DNA of 43,176 nucleotides, taken from the IMG/VR virus record IMGVR_UViG_3300006059_000004, positions 1 to 43,176 of that record; one strand, given 5' to 3'. Below the pieces are notes generated by a model that worked only from the letters and a program-made list of their open reading frames with translations, was not told where the DNA came from and did no database searches. This DNA is from a virus. Made by a program: the position numbers and the translations under genes. Positions 22,301 through 29,911 of the stretch are shown here, one piece after another (within the stretch, counting starts at the first letter, position 1; every line of letters begins with the position of its first letter).

Positions 22301-23230
22301 ACCGGTACACCGATTACGGCGGCCATTACGGCAACCGCTTCCCAATTGGTCTACTCGTTTCCGGTAAACGTTCGTTATATCCGCCTTAGAATCGCGACCA
22401 CCATTACGGGTGGAAGCATCCAAGCGTTTAGCCGATTCATGCAAGCGGGTTACACCCCTGCCATAACCCAAGTCGCACAAGCGACCACGGCCAACCTTCA
22501 GACCACCTCAACCATCGCAAGCGGTACAGTTACGACGGTTTCAAGCGTGACCTCGGATAACCTATCGATTCCGCAGACGGTGACCGACGTGGCGTCTGCC
22601 GCGATTACTACGACTACCACTACGGCAACGCTCACCCCAACTCAGGGGACCTCTTACGAAGTTGTCATAGCAACTACCGCCGTAAGCGGGACCACGCCCA
22701 CCATGGATATCGAAGTACAAGAAAGTTTGGACTCGGGCAGTAATTGGATCGCCGTCTATGACTTTCCAAGAATTACAGCAACGTCATCCGTAACCTCCCC
22801 TCCCTTGGTTTTACGCGGTAACCGCGTCCGCTATGTACAAACCATTGGAGGGACGACGCCTTCATTTACTCGCGCTATTACCCGTCTCCAGAGATCGGCT
22901 TCATCAGATCAGCTTACTTTTCAAGTGGTAGACCATGCTATTAACTTGAATAGCGCGGGATCTGTCACCAACTCCACTATCGCAAGCGGGGTCAAGAATT
23001 TCATGTTCTCGGGATACCAAACTGGATCGAGTGTTTCCCCTGCCATTCAGTTAGAATGCTATGACGATTTCTTGGCAAGCTTCTACTTGATCGGGTCTCC
23101 GATCACGTTAGCCCCGGGCGTAGTCACTACAGCCACGGTTTTAAACACTCCGTGTAGCGTAATAGCGGCTAAAGTAACCACTGCCGGTACCGGCGCAGCA
23201 CTTCAATACGTTCTGATTAGGGGGTTCTGA
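19388..23230 (+). CDS. Giant secreted beta-repeat protein (1280 aa)
   Basis: The largest gene here. Residues 1-22 (MKSYLLATLAFVVSIGVAVW then AD) are a typical Sec signal peptide with cleavage expected after AWA. The rest is Ser/Thr/Val/Gly/Pro-rich with almost no charge. Imperfect repeats recur: VTQSTSPWVTS, RNWTLSSGSDSV, NFPATQ, QVTANAGxNLNTSALALExGG, and PLPTGAATSANQT. From about residue 770 it changes to longer beta-sandwich-like domains with spaced TITGGSIQAFSRF-like strands. It looks like a fibrous or surface-exposed beta protein. A signal peptide is odd for a gene between portal and MuF-like genes: the product may be exported by the host cell rather than packed in the virion. Start overlaps the SEC-C stop. 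Confidence 0.75.
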   Translation: MKSYLLATLAFVVSIGVAVWADTPPPGSVTANQGKPGPVSSPWPVQVVSSVPLTATVTFPTVQNVAIVSASPVPVTQSTSPWIDTITNSTFGSTQSGAWNVGRTWNLSSGSDSVTSIQGTSPWVSSITNFPATQAVTQSTSPWVTSRNWTLSSGSDSVNVGNFPATQGVTQSTSPWVTSVSNFPVTQNVQVVGPSPLPVYIQGGMSLGAVDQGAPGPSPWPVVINSPLPAGANSIGQVTANAGANLNTSALALESGGHLASIDSKLANPMPITAASLPLPTGAATSANQTTANTTLAAIQANQTNGTQVITVPGTVNVQVVGPSPLPVSGAVSVSGPVAQGAPGPVASPWPVVVVAASPVPVTGTFFQATQPVSIASTVGVTQSTSPWVTSRNWTLSSGGGDSVLAAQSGTWNINNITGTVSLPTGAATSALQSTINTTLGTPMQNSGGSVTAIQATGSNLHVNVDNTIPVTISGTLPVNVVSPLPTGTNSIGQVTANAGTNLNTSALALETGGNLAGINGKLTTTANGLKVDGSAVTQPVSAASLPLPTGAATSANQTNASQKSQIVDGSAAVFGPTTTISGTNYLPVIQASSGTSGSVVPARSTVVAGSDGTNAQTLSTDSTGKLNVNLSGTISLPTGASTSALQTTGNTSLASIAAGTPTSLGAKTTANSMAVNIASDQTVPVSIASAIPLPTGAATSANQATENSSLSTIATNTTQLAQGSTTSGQNGSLSMGAVTTSAPSYTTAQTSPLSLKVTGDLRTDSTIADGFLSTIATNTGTAATDFTTTGTIVANNGTVSINGQGVYTVSFSITGTWTATLVVEGQTPDSNWTQLPINIVANSLPYLQTPSVSTNGTYTITGGGFTNVRIRASAFTSGTVSVAIDGALSQQTVIANTSSPDMYVTGASAQTATVNNILTPTSGTTATDAQEFKSASVQVVSTGTAGTFIFEGSNDNVNFQTIPVFNQLILTGTPITAAITATASQLVYSFPVNVRYIRLRIATTITGGSIQAFSRFMQAGYTPAITQVAQATTANLQTTSTIASGTVTTVSSVTSDNLSIPQTVTDVASAAITTTTTTATLTPTQGTSYEVVIATTAVSGTTPTMDIEVQESLDSGSNWIAVYDFPRITATSSVTSPPLVLRGNRVRYVQTIGGTTPSFTRAITRLQRSASSDQLTFQVVDHAINLNSAGSVTNSTIASGVKNFMFSGYQTGSSVSPAIQLECYDDFLASFYLIGSPITLAPGVVTTATVLNTPCSVIAAKVTTAGTGAALQYVLIRGF

Positions 23231-23427
23231 TGTTTAATCTCTGGTATTTGGTGGACCAAACGGCAAGCGGTCAGCAGGGGATTTACGATGTGAAGTCCTT
23301 TACGGGGTCCTACGCGTCGCTGGCTCTTGCTCAAGCGCAAGCGACAGCGGACGGAATCGCGCATTACTCTGTTGAACAAAAGCAGCAAGATGACGGGACG
23401 GGTTGGGATCTCGTCTTTATATGCTGA
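23230..23427 (+). CDS. 65-aa small protein
   Basis: MFNLWYLVDQTASGQQGIYD followed by VKSFTGSYASLALAQAQATADG. It overlaps the giant repeat protein's stop (TGATG) and its own end overlaps the next start. Predicted beta-alpha-beta, soluble. Similar small genes separate structural genes in many myoviruses; function unknown. Confidence 0.6.
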   Translation: MFNLWYLVDQTASGQQGIYDVKSFTGSYASLALAQAQATADGIAHYSVEQKQQDDGTGWDLVFIC

Positions 23428-24350
23428 TCAGTGGCGATTACCCGTTTAACTTTAACTACGCTACGTTTGACCAACAAGCGGGTCTTTATGTCGCGGCGTT
23501 AATCTATGATGTGACGACGGGAACACCGGTCTTGACTGGTGCGCCCATCGCTATGGTCGATCAGGGAAACGGTGTTTATACGGGGACGCTTACCCCACAG
23601 TGGTCGAAAGCCTATTTGGTGATCATCGCCGTTTACTTAGACGCGGGTTTTACCATGCCCGATACATCGCGAAGTCCAGCGGCGCAAAACTATGAGTCGT
23701 ATGCAGTCAATAACCGGGTACTGAATTTCAACTACGCGGCGTTTGACCAGAGTGCTGGGCTTACACTAACCGCAACCGTTTACAACCTGACCGATCTTAC
23801 CCAGACGACGGTTAACATGGGTTACGTCACTCTTGGGGTTTATTACGGTCAATCGGTGGGAGTCGTCGGCAAGAGTTACCTCATCACGAAAGTGTGTAGT
23901 GACCCAGACCGCTCGCCCGGCTCTGATTCAATTCAGACGTTTCAATTCGTCACGCCGTATTTCTATGAACTACCGGCTGCAACGCTCACGGGACAAAGCT
24001 TAGACAGTACGGAGGATGGCGTGATTATATTCACTCAAGGCGATTCGGCGATACTCACTCTCTACGCAACCGATGGGAAAGGAAACCCTGTTGATATTAC
24101 GAACGCAACCATCACCACTTTTATTAAAGGTCCCAATGGTGTGATTGCTTCTTTTCCCAACAGCCAACATCAAATCATTACCGGCCCAGCCGGTGTTTAC
24201 CAATTGACTCTCTCCACGACCGATACCGGTAATTGTGGACTGGGTCCGAATAAAACTATTCTGTCCCAGATTGTCTCTAACGTGATCGGAACTGTTTATT
24301 TCCGAGGGATTAACATTCTCACGGTCTATCCTCCGGTTCCGCTTCAATGA
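23421..24350 (+). CDS. Beta-sandwich structural protein with internal duplication
   Basis: 309 residues. Two homologous N-terminal modules start FNFNYATFDQQAGLYVAALI (about 8-27) and LNFNYAAFDQSAGLTLTATV (about 103-122), so this part arose by tandem duplication. The third module has FTQGDSAILTLYATDGKGNP and VDITNATITTFIKGPNG, resembling BppU-type N-terminal Ig-like domains of phage baseplate or adhesion proteins. No signal peptide. ATG 23421 overlaps the stop of the gene before; a TTG at 23403 is less likely. Probably a virion surface protein. Confidence 0.6.
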   Translation: MLISGDYPFNFNYATFDQQAGLYVAALIYDVTTGTPVLTGAPIAMVDQGNGVYTGTLTPQWSKAYLVIIAVYLDAGFTMPDTSRSPAAQNYESYAVNNRVLNFNYAAFDQSAGLTLTATVYNLTDLTQTTVNMGYVTLGVYYGQSVGVVGKSYLITKVCSDPDRSPGSDSIQTFQFVTPYFYELPAATLTGQSLDSTEDGVIIFTQGDSAILTLYATDGKGNPVDITNATITTFIKGPNGVIASFPNSQHQIITGPAGVYQLTLSTTDTGNCGLGPNKTILSQIVSNVIGTVYFRGINILTVYPPVPLQ

Positions 24351-25318
24351 TTGAACTGAAGCCGATCTTCGAGGGAACCCGCGAATACGAAGAGATCGAG
24401 CGAAAGATCAAAGAACTGTTTAAGCGAGAGATCTACCTCCCATTGCTACGTGAGATCGGAGAGACTTCGCGAGCGATACAAAACGCACGCTCTTACTTAG
24501 TGACGGCTCTTAATACGGGTCGCGTAACTTATAGTTCTGGACGATTCTCTGGAAAGTTTAACGCTGGAATATCGAAGGAGCTCCGAGCACTGGGAGCGAA
24601 ATTTGATCGAATCCACGGTGTCTATAAGATTTCAGAGCGTACTCTCCCGATGGATATTCGTGGGGTCATCTCGGCAAGCCACGCCAGATTTCAAGAGAAA
24701 ATTGAGAAAATAGACCAAAAACTTGCGCAAATTTTGCCGGATGAATTGGCGTCTAAACTGAAGGTCGAAGCTATTTTTGACCAGACGATTTACAAGACTG
24801 AGAAGGCTTTTCAGAAGTCGGTCCAGGATATCGCGGTATCTCCACTCCTCACCGAGACAGCTCGGGAGCGTATCGCTCAAAAGTGGGCGGAGAACATGAA
24901 TCTCTGGATACAGGACTTCACAAAGACGGAGATTCTAGCCCTTCGAAAGAGCGTACAAGAAAGCGTTTTTTCAGGAAATAGATACGAGTCTTTAGTAAAG
25001 GCCATTCAAACTAGTTATGCGGTAACCGAGAACAAAGCCAAATTCTTGGCACGTCAAGAGACCTCACTCCTCGTCGCGAAACTGAAACAAACTCGGTACC
25101 AAGAAGCGGGCATTGACTACTATAAATGGGGCTGTGTTTCTGGTACTAAAAACCATCCGGTAAGACCGGCTCACAAGCGTCTTGATGGCAAGATATTTAG
25201 ATGGGATACTGGGGCTATAGTGTCAGAGCCAGGAGAGCCGGAAAGACGATGCAACCCGAAACAGGACTATAACTGTCGTTGTTTCGCTAGACCTCTGGTC
25301 GGATACAAGGGGAAATAA
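24347..25318 (+). CDS. Mu F-like/SPP1 gp7 head morphogenesis protein
   Basis: 323 residues. The C-terminal third shows the family signature: FLARQETSLLVAKLKQTRYQ, YYKWGCVSGTKNHPVRPAHK, RLDGKIF and the cysteine-rich end RRCNPKQDYNCRCFARP. The N-terminal half is helical. Such proteins are minor head components next to the portal that are needed for assembly, sometimes ejected with DNA. Start overlaps the upstream stop (ATGA). Confidence 0.9.
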   Translation: MIELKPIFEGTREYEEIERKIKELFKREIYLPLLREIGETSRAIQNARSYLVTALNTGRVTYSSGRFSGKFNAGISKELRALGAKFDRIHGVYKISERTLPMDIRGVISASHARFQEKIEKIDQKLAQILPDELASKLKVEAIFDQTIYKTEKAFQKSVQDIAVSPLLTETARERIAQKWAENMNLWIQDFTKTEILALRKSVQESVFSGNRYESLVKAIQTSYAVTENKAKFLARQETSLLVAKLKQTRYQEAGIDYYKWGCVSGTKNHPVRPAHKRLDGKIFRWDTGAIVSEPGEPERRCNPKQDYNCRCFARPLVGYKGK

Positions 25319-25624
25319 ATGGCTGTTAATCAAGCAAACGTAGTCTCAACCGCCGCCGTAATCGCTACCGGCGCATATACACAACTTGTTGCTGCGACTC
25401 CGATTACTTGTACCACGATGATTATCGCAAACACGACGACCCAGGTGGTTAAGTTAGCCTATGGGGCGTCTGGTTTTGAGACCGACCTGGTTGCAGTCGC
25501 TCCCGGGGCTTCGGTAAAAGTTGATATTGGATTGAACGTTGTCCCTAAGGGAACCCGACTAGCTCTTGAAGCGATTGGATCAGCGACGGCGTCTGGACTT
25601 GTGGCGGTGAGCTTAATTCCATGA
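25319..25624 (+). CDS. Small beta-rich head protein
   Basis: 101 residues, MAVNQANVVSTAAVIATGAY at the start and then alternating beta strands (TTMIIANTTTQVVKLAYG, ASVKVDIGLNVVPKGTRLAL). Hydrophobic, low charge, stable-looking beta barrel. Placed directly before the protease-scaffold gene, overlapping it (ATGA), so a head decoration or fibre base is likely. No specific family recognised. Confidence 0.6.
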   Translation: MAVNQANVVSTAAVIATGAYTQLVAATPITCTTMIIANTTTQVVKLAYGASGFETDLVAVAPGASVKVDIGLNVVPKGTRLALEAIGSATASGLVAVSLIP

Positions 25625-26697
25625 GTAAAACTCTCCCAGAAGTTTACTACGGTCTTCATATGGTCGAGGGGGTCGCTGAATACGCGGAACCCGGCTCGCA
25701 ACCCTACCGTATCCTTGTCGGCGAAGATGCCATCAAGAACATGAACCCAACCTTCCAGGGTAAGCCGGTTTATGTGGACCACGTCGATGAAGTGAACGTA
25801 GACCATCTTCGTGAGACTGCCGACGGGTACGTCATGGAGAGTTTCTACAACAAGTCGGACGGCAAGAACTGGGTGAAATTTATTGTCGTTACCGATAAAG
25901 CCAAGGAAGCCATCCGAATGGGGTGGAAGCTTTCAAACGCTTACGTACCGAAAGGTTTCTCGGGGGGTGGTCTCTGGCATGGTGTTGAGTATTCCAAAGA
26001 GGTGACCGGTGGGGAATACGAACATTTGGCGATTGTCCGTCATCCGAGATACGAAGAATCAACGATCCTCACTCCAGAGCAATTCAAGGAATATAATGGG
26101 GAAAAGGAAAAAGAGCTAACTCGGCTCGCAAACTCAAAGGAGAAAACAATGGGCTTCAAGCTATTTGAAAGAAAGAAAGTGGAGAATTCCGCAACCATCG
26201 AGAACATGATGATCGAGCTTCCCAAGAGCAAAAAAGAAATGCTCTTGACCGAAGTTGTTACCCAATTCGACGCCATTCTAAACATGAATGGTTACGCGAA
26301 CGGGGACCACATGGTTAAGGTTAACGATAGCGAAGAAATGTCTGTCAACGATCTCGTCAAGAAACACATGGAAATGTGTAACGAGATGGCCGAAATGAAA
26401 AAAGCCAAAGAAGAAAACTCTGGCGAAGGTGAACCAGGAGCAGAAGTCGAGAACGACGAAGATGAAGAAGGCACCAAAGCAGCGGGCGCTAAAGATGTTG
26501 GCGACCGTGGTGGCGATAAGGCTCTTGAGAACGAAGAAGAAGAAGAGCCAAAAGAAGACAAGAAGAAGAACGCACGCGAAAAGGCCGCAGCTCTTAAGAA
26601 CGCCCACCTTCGGGTAGGTGATTTTGAAGAACAGGCAACCGTTGAGTTGTCTTCTGACAAAGTGGCCCGTGGCGCAAAACGTTACGGCTCGAAATAA
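25621..26697 (+). CDS. Prohead protease fused to scaffold (DUF2213-like)
   Basis: 358 residues. Residues 1-160 fit the DUF2213 prohead protease type: GKPVYVDHVDEVNVDHLRET contains the likely catalytic His, GWKLSNAYVPKGFSGGG the likely Ser, and GGEYEHLAIVRHPRYEES the conserved late strand. From about 180 on the protein is a typical scaffold: helical, rich in Glu/Lys, with a very acidic low-complexity part (EDEEGTKAAGAKD, ENEEEEEPKEDKKK). An internal in-frame start at 26149 would make scaffold alone, see the next entry. It should shape and then mature the procapsid. Confidence 0.85.
   Translation: MSKTLPEVYYGLHMVEGVAEYAEPGSQPYRILVGEDAIKNMNPTFQGKPVYVDHVDEVNVDHLRETADGYVMESFYNKSDGKNWVKFIVVTDKAKEAIRMGWKLSNAYVPKGFSGGGLWHGVEYSKEVTGGEYEHLAIVRHPRYEESTILTPEQFKEYNGEKEKELTRLANSKEKTMGFKLFERKKVENSATIENMMIELPKSKKEMLLTEVVTQFDAILNMNGYANGDHMVKVNDSEEMSVNDLVKKHMEMCNEMAEMKKAKEENSGEGEPGAEVENDEDEEGTKAAGAKDVGDRGGDKALENEEEEEPKEDKKKNAREKAAALKNAHLRVGDFEEQATVELSSDKVARGAKRYGSK
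26149..26697 (+). CDS. Nested scaffold protein, internal start in protease gene
   Basis: AAAGGAG (26136-26142) stands six bases before ATG 26149, which is codon 177 of the protease-scaffold gene and in its frame. Translation from here gives 182 residues, MGFKLFERKKVENSATIENM onward, exactly the scaffold part. This is the arrangement of lambda C/Nu3, where free scaffold is made in excess over protease-scaffold. Ribosome-site quality and domain border coincide, which is strong evidence from sequence alone. Confidence 0.7.
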   Translation: MGFKLFERKKVENSATIENMMIELPKSKKEMLLTEVVTQFDAILNMNGYANGDHMVKVNDSEEMSVNDLVKKHMEMCNEMAEMKKAKEENSGEGEPGAEVENDEDEEGTKAAGAKDVGDRGGDKALENEEEEEPKEDKKKNAREKAAALKNAHLRVGDFEEQATVELSSDKVARGAKRYGSK

Positions 26698-26725
26698 CTC
26701 TTAAATAAGAAAGGAAAAATAAAAC

Positions 26726-27484
26726 ATGGCTACTACAGCAGGTGCCCTCTCTCAAGTCTCCGTCGGATCAACCACCGCTTCTCTATCGAGCGCGGCGGCT
26801 ACTGGCGGAACCGCTCCCTACACTTATCAGTGGTATCGATCGACCACCTCGGGGTTTACCCCTGGCGTTGGTAACATCATTGCTGGTGCAACGGCCCTTA
26901 CTCTGAATGATACCGGTCTCATCCCTGGAACTAAGTACTACTACGAAGTGGTGGCCACGGATTCTGGTTCTGTCACTGGAAATTCTGCCCAGCTCGGGGT
27001 GTTGACCATGCCTCCTGCTCTTAGCCCCAACCAATTTACCCAGTCTCCTTTGTTGGGTGTTTTGGATCTTAGGTTTAATACGGATACCGTTTCAGCACAG
27101 ATCGACGCGAGCGCCGGAACATCGGTGTTTTATGCCGGTCAAGGTGTGAAACTGGTTTCTAACGCTTTGGGTGGGATTCCCAAGGTGGTGGGTTGCTCTT
27201 CCAAGAGCGATGCTTGTATCGGGTTCATTAATTTCGATATCAAAACGGTCGCTTTTGGCGCCGGGATGAACTGCGAAATTTCCATGAACCAAAACTGCAT
27301 GTACTTGTACGCAACGGGGGCGATTACCCAGGGCGCTCAGGTTTGTCTCGATCCAACCACGGTCGGTGGAGTCCAGGCAACCGGCAATAGCGCAACCGTT
27401 GTGGGTTGGGCGTTTGATGGTGCGGCTTCGGCTGGCCAGCTCATCCGAGTGATGTTGTTAACCCCTAGCTTCGCAACCGCTTAA
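26726..27484 (+). CDS. Head decoration protein with N-terminal Fn3/Ig domain
   Basis: 252 residues. The N-terminal ~95 residues (ATGGTAPYTYQWYRSTTSGF, then GLIPGTKYYYEVVATDSGSV) form a fibronectin-III/Ig-like module. The remainder (VSAQIDASAGTSVFYAGQGV, CSSKSDACIGFINFD, ATGAITQGAQVCLDPTTVGG, VVGWAFDGAASAGQLIRVML) matches small DUF2190-like capsid decoration proteins just before the major capsid gene. GAAAGGAA precedes the start. The Ig module probably faces outward for weak binding to host or mucus surfaces; inferred. Confidence 0.75.
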   Translation: MATTAGALSQVSVGSTTASLSSAAATGGTAPYTYQWYRSTTSGFTPGVGNIIAGATALTLNDTGLIPGTKYYYEVVATDSGSVTGNSAQLGVLTMPPALSPNQFTQSPLLGVLDLRFNTDTVSAQIDASAGTSVFYAGQGVKLVSNALGGIPKVVGCSSKSDACIGFINFDIKTVAFGAGMNCEISMNQNCMYLYATGAITQGAQVCLDPTTVGGVQATGNSATVVGWAFDGAASAGQLIRVMLLTPSFATA

Positions 27485-27501
27485 TAGAAAGGAACTATAA
27501 A

Positions 27502-28566
27502 ATGTCTCTTAAACGCATGAAACAACCGGTTATCTTAAACTCGGCGGGTAAGCCGATCACTTTGACTGCCGGTGAGAAACTACACGTCGAGCGTATGCAA
27601 CGTGTGATGAATCAACGTTGTCTGGAGAACTCTCTGGGCTACGAAGTTTCCATCACCACTCTTACCACCGTTGTGAAGAAAATCACGGAGCAGAAGTTTT
27701 TCGAAGTCGCTCCAGCCGATTACATTCCAATCAAGGTGGGTGAGGGTACTTGGTCTTCGAACCTGACGACCTATCGTTCGTTCCAGATCGCGGACGAATT
27801 CGAAACGGGTATCATCAACACGGGCGGTAACAATGACCGCTTGGCGTCCGGTGATGCTGGCGTGGACGCGCTGAACATCAAGGTGAACAACTGGGCGAAA
27901 GCCATCGGTTGGAGCATTTTTGATCTTGAGCTCGCCGCAAAGTCGGGTAACTGGGATTTAGTCGCCGCGAAGGAAAAATCTCGGAAGACCAACTGGGACC
28001 TTGGTATTCAACGGGTGGCTTTCTTGGGCGCTCGTGGACAGAACGGAACCGGCGGAAGCTGTTTGGGTATGTTGAACCAACCCGGCGTGACCTTTGATGC
28101 AACCCTGATCACTCAGCCGTTGTCTTCGATGACTCCAACTCAGCTATCGGCGTTCCAACAGGCTGTAATCCAGAGATATCGAAACAACTGTGGATATACC
28201 GCTTTCCCGACTCATTTCCAGATCCCAGAGTCGGATTACAACGGATTGGTTGCTCAGGCTTCGCCTCAGTTCCCAATGAAATCTATTCTCCAGCTCTTGG
28301 AAGAAGGCTTCCAGGTGATCACCCGGAACCCATCCTTCAAGATTCTCCCTCTCGCCTATGGCGACAAGGCGAACAGTGGATTGGCAACCCAGATGTACAC
28401 TCTGTACAAGTACGACGAAGAGTCGATTCGTATGGATATCCCTCTGGATTATACCAACACGTTGGCCAACTCCATTGATAACTTCTCGTTCCAGAACGCT
28501 GGATACGGGCAGTTTACTGGTGTGCTTGCGTATCGACCTCTCGAAATGCTTTACATGGGCTTCTAA
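27502..28566 (+). CDS. Major capsid protein (DUF2184-like, HK97 fold)
   Basis: 354 residues of the DUF2184 major-capsid family. Recognisable pieces: FFEVAPADYIPIKVGEGTWS, SFQIADEFETGIINTGG, WAKAIGWSIFDLELAAKSGN, IQRVAFLGARGQNGTGGSCL, LEMLYMGF at the end. It would assemble the icosahedral shell. GAAAGGAA lies before the ATG. A strong terminator follows the stop at once, which fits high and separately controlled expression. Confidence 0.9.
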   Translation: MSLKRMKQPVILNSAGKPITLTAGEKLHVERMQRVMNQRCLENSLGYEVSITTLTTVVKKITEQKFFEVAPADYIPIKVGEGTWSSNLTTYRSFQIADEFETGIINTGGNNDRLASGDAGVDALNIKVNNWAKAIGWSIFDLELAAKSGNWDLVAAKEKSRKTNWDLGIQRVAFLGARGQNGTGGSCLGMLNQPGVTFDATLITQPLSSMTPTQLSAFQQAVIQRYRNNCGYTAFPTHFQIPESDYNGLVAQASPQFPMKSILQLLEEGFQVITRNPSFKILPLAYGDKANSGLATQMYTLYKYDEESIRMDIPLDYTNTLANSIDNFSFQNAGYGQFTGVLAYRPLEMLYMGF

Positions 28567-28573
28567 TGGAATC

Positions 28574-28608
28574 GGAGTCGCTCTCATCTTGGGAGCGACT
28601 CCATTTTA
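28574..28608 (+). terminator. Terminator after major capsid gene
   Basis: GGAGTCGCTC (28574-28583) pairs perfectly with GAGCGACTCC (28593-28602), nine-base loop, followed by ATTTTAAA. Only about 12 bases separate it from the next gene, with no room for a new promoter, so it must leak and act as an attenuator that favours capsid mRNA. Confidence 0.75.
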
Positions 28609-28620
28609 AAATGGGGTATC

Positions 28621-29052
28621 GTGTTTACCAATCCATCCGTACAGAACTTTAAAGACCAATTTATTAGGGACTTTCCCTATGGGACTGACCCTAATGTTTC
28701 TGTTTTGGATGCCGATATCTTGAATTCTTATGTTCAAGCCAACATTATGGCCAATCCAATTTTTTGGGCCGATCAAGGGTCCTACACTTATGGCTATCTT
28801 CTTCTTGCCGCTCATTTTCTGGTTCTTAATCTTCGCGCTAGTTCCCAGGGGATTAATGGCCAATGGAATTGGGCGCAAAACTCTAAAGGCGTTGGTTCGG
28901 TTTCTGAAGGGTTTCAGATCCCAGAAAGAATCTCAGCCAACCCAGAACTGATGATGTTGACCAAGACCAACTACGGAGCGATGTATCTCCAGTTGATTCT
29001 TCCCCAGCTTATGGGACAGGTTTACAGTGTTTGTGGGTGGACACACCCGTGA
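28621..29052 (+). CDS. Head-tail connector (DUF4054-like)
   Basis: 143 residues from GTG 28621, with GGGG six bases upstream. VQNFKDQFIRDFPYGTDPNV, DADILNSYVQANIMANPIFW, YGYLLLAAHFLVLNLRA and LTKTNYGAMYLQLI follow the DUF4054 pattern of small helical adaptor proteins sitting under the portal. Position right after the capsid gene supports this. Its stop overlaps the next GTG. Confidence 0.8.
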   Translation: MFTNPSVQNFKDQFIRDFPYGTDPNVSVLDADILNSYVQANIMANPIFWADQGSYTYGYLLLAAHFLVLNLRASSQGINGQWNWAQNSKGVGSVSEGFQIPERISANPELMMLTKTNYGAMYLQLILPQLMGQVYSVCGWTHP

Positions 29053-29510
29053 GTGATGAAGCTGTTTACGTCCAGGTTAAGGGTTTAGAACAGATCCTTA
29101 AGGCGCTTAAGTCTCAACCTCCTGTCGTTAAGGTGGGTATTCTTGGAGACGCTCACCGTGAAGGCGGAGGCACAAATGCAGAAGTCGGAGCGGCGCACGA
29201 ATTCGGGACTTCTACGATCCCCATGAGATCCTTTCTTCGCGTTCCTATTACCGAAGGACTCCAGAAAGAAATGGACAAAAGTCATCTTAGTGACCCAGAG
29301 ACCATCAAGAAAGTCATTAAAGATGGAACCATAGTCGAATGGATGACCCAGATTTCGGTCTGTGCTGAAGCTTGTGTTTCAGATGCTTTCGATACAGGCG
29401 GTAACGGGAAGTGGCCAGCCTGGAAGAGCTCCAGCTATGAGAACAATACCGGCCAGCTATTGGTTGACACTCAACAACTTCGCGAAAGCGTAACGAGTAA
29501 AGTAAAATGA
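29049..29510 (+). CDS. HK97 gp10/Mu G-like neck protein
   Basis: 153 residues. VKVGILGDAHREGGGTNAEV, GAAHEFGTSTIPMRSFLRVP and the later QLLVDTQQLRESV are the marks of the HK97 gp10-like/virion morphogenesis family of neck and tail-completion proteins. GTG 29049 overlaps the preceding stop (GTGA); earlier TTG or GTG codons are possible. It should join the head connector to the tail terminator. Confidence 0.85.
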   Translation: MSDEAVYVQVKGLEQILKALKSQPPVVKVGILGDAHREGGGTNAEVGAAHEFGTSTIPMRSFLRVPITEGLQKEMDKSHLSDPETIKKVIKDGTIVEWMTQISVCAEACVSDAFDTGGNGKWPAWKSSSYENNTGQLLVDTQQLRESVTSKVK

Positions 29511-29911
29511 GTACCATCGCGAACGGCGCTAACCTTCCGCTTTTTGGTAAACAGGGAAGCGTCCCCGATGTAAGCGGGGCTCTTCAAGACTACTTCCAGA
29601 ACATGGTATTTACGAAGCTGAAGAAGACCGTAACGGGTTTTCAAGCGGTCGAAGGAGCGGTGTTTATTAATTTTCGGGGAGTTATCCAACCCTTTTCGTC
29701 AAGACAGCTCATGTTAAAGGAAGAAGGCCAAAGGGCTTGGACTTGGTTTACTCTGAACGCCGACCCTTCTCTCACTCTCCAGGTAGACGACGTGGTGAAC
29801 TATAACGACGTACAGACGCGAGTTATGGCACGCCGGGACTACTCGCTTTATGGGTATGTTGAGTATGAGATTGTCCAAGACTGGACCGGAAGCGGGCCGG
29901 TGCCTAAATGA
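29507..29911 (+). CDS. Head-tail joining protein
   Basis: 134 residues with ANLPLFGKQGSVPDVSGALQ, EGAVFINFRGVIQPFSSRQL and WFTLNADPSLTLQVDDVVNY, then VQTRVMARRDYSLYGYVEYE. The order of strands and the position between the gp10-like and tail-terminator genes fit small neck proteins of contractile-tail phages. Overlaps at both ends (ATGA). Family name not certain. Confidence 0.65.
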   Translation: MSTIANGANLPLFGKQGSVPDVSGALQDYFQNMVFTKLKKTVTGFQAVEGAVFINFRGVIQPFSSRQLMLKEEGQRAWTWFTLNADPSLTLQVDDVVNYNDVQTRVMARRDYSLYGYVEYEIVQDWTGSGPVPK

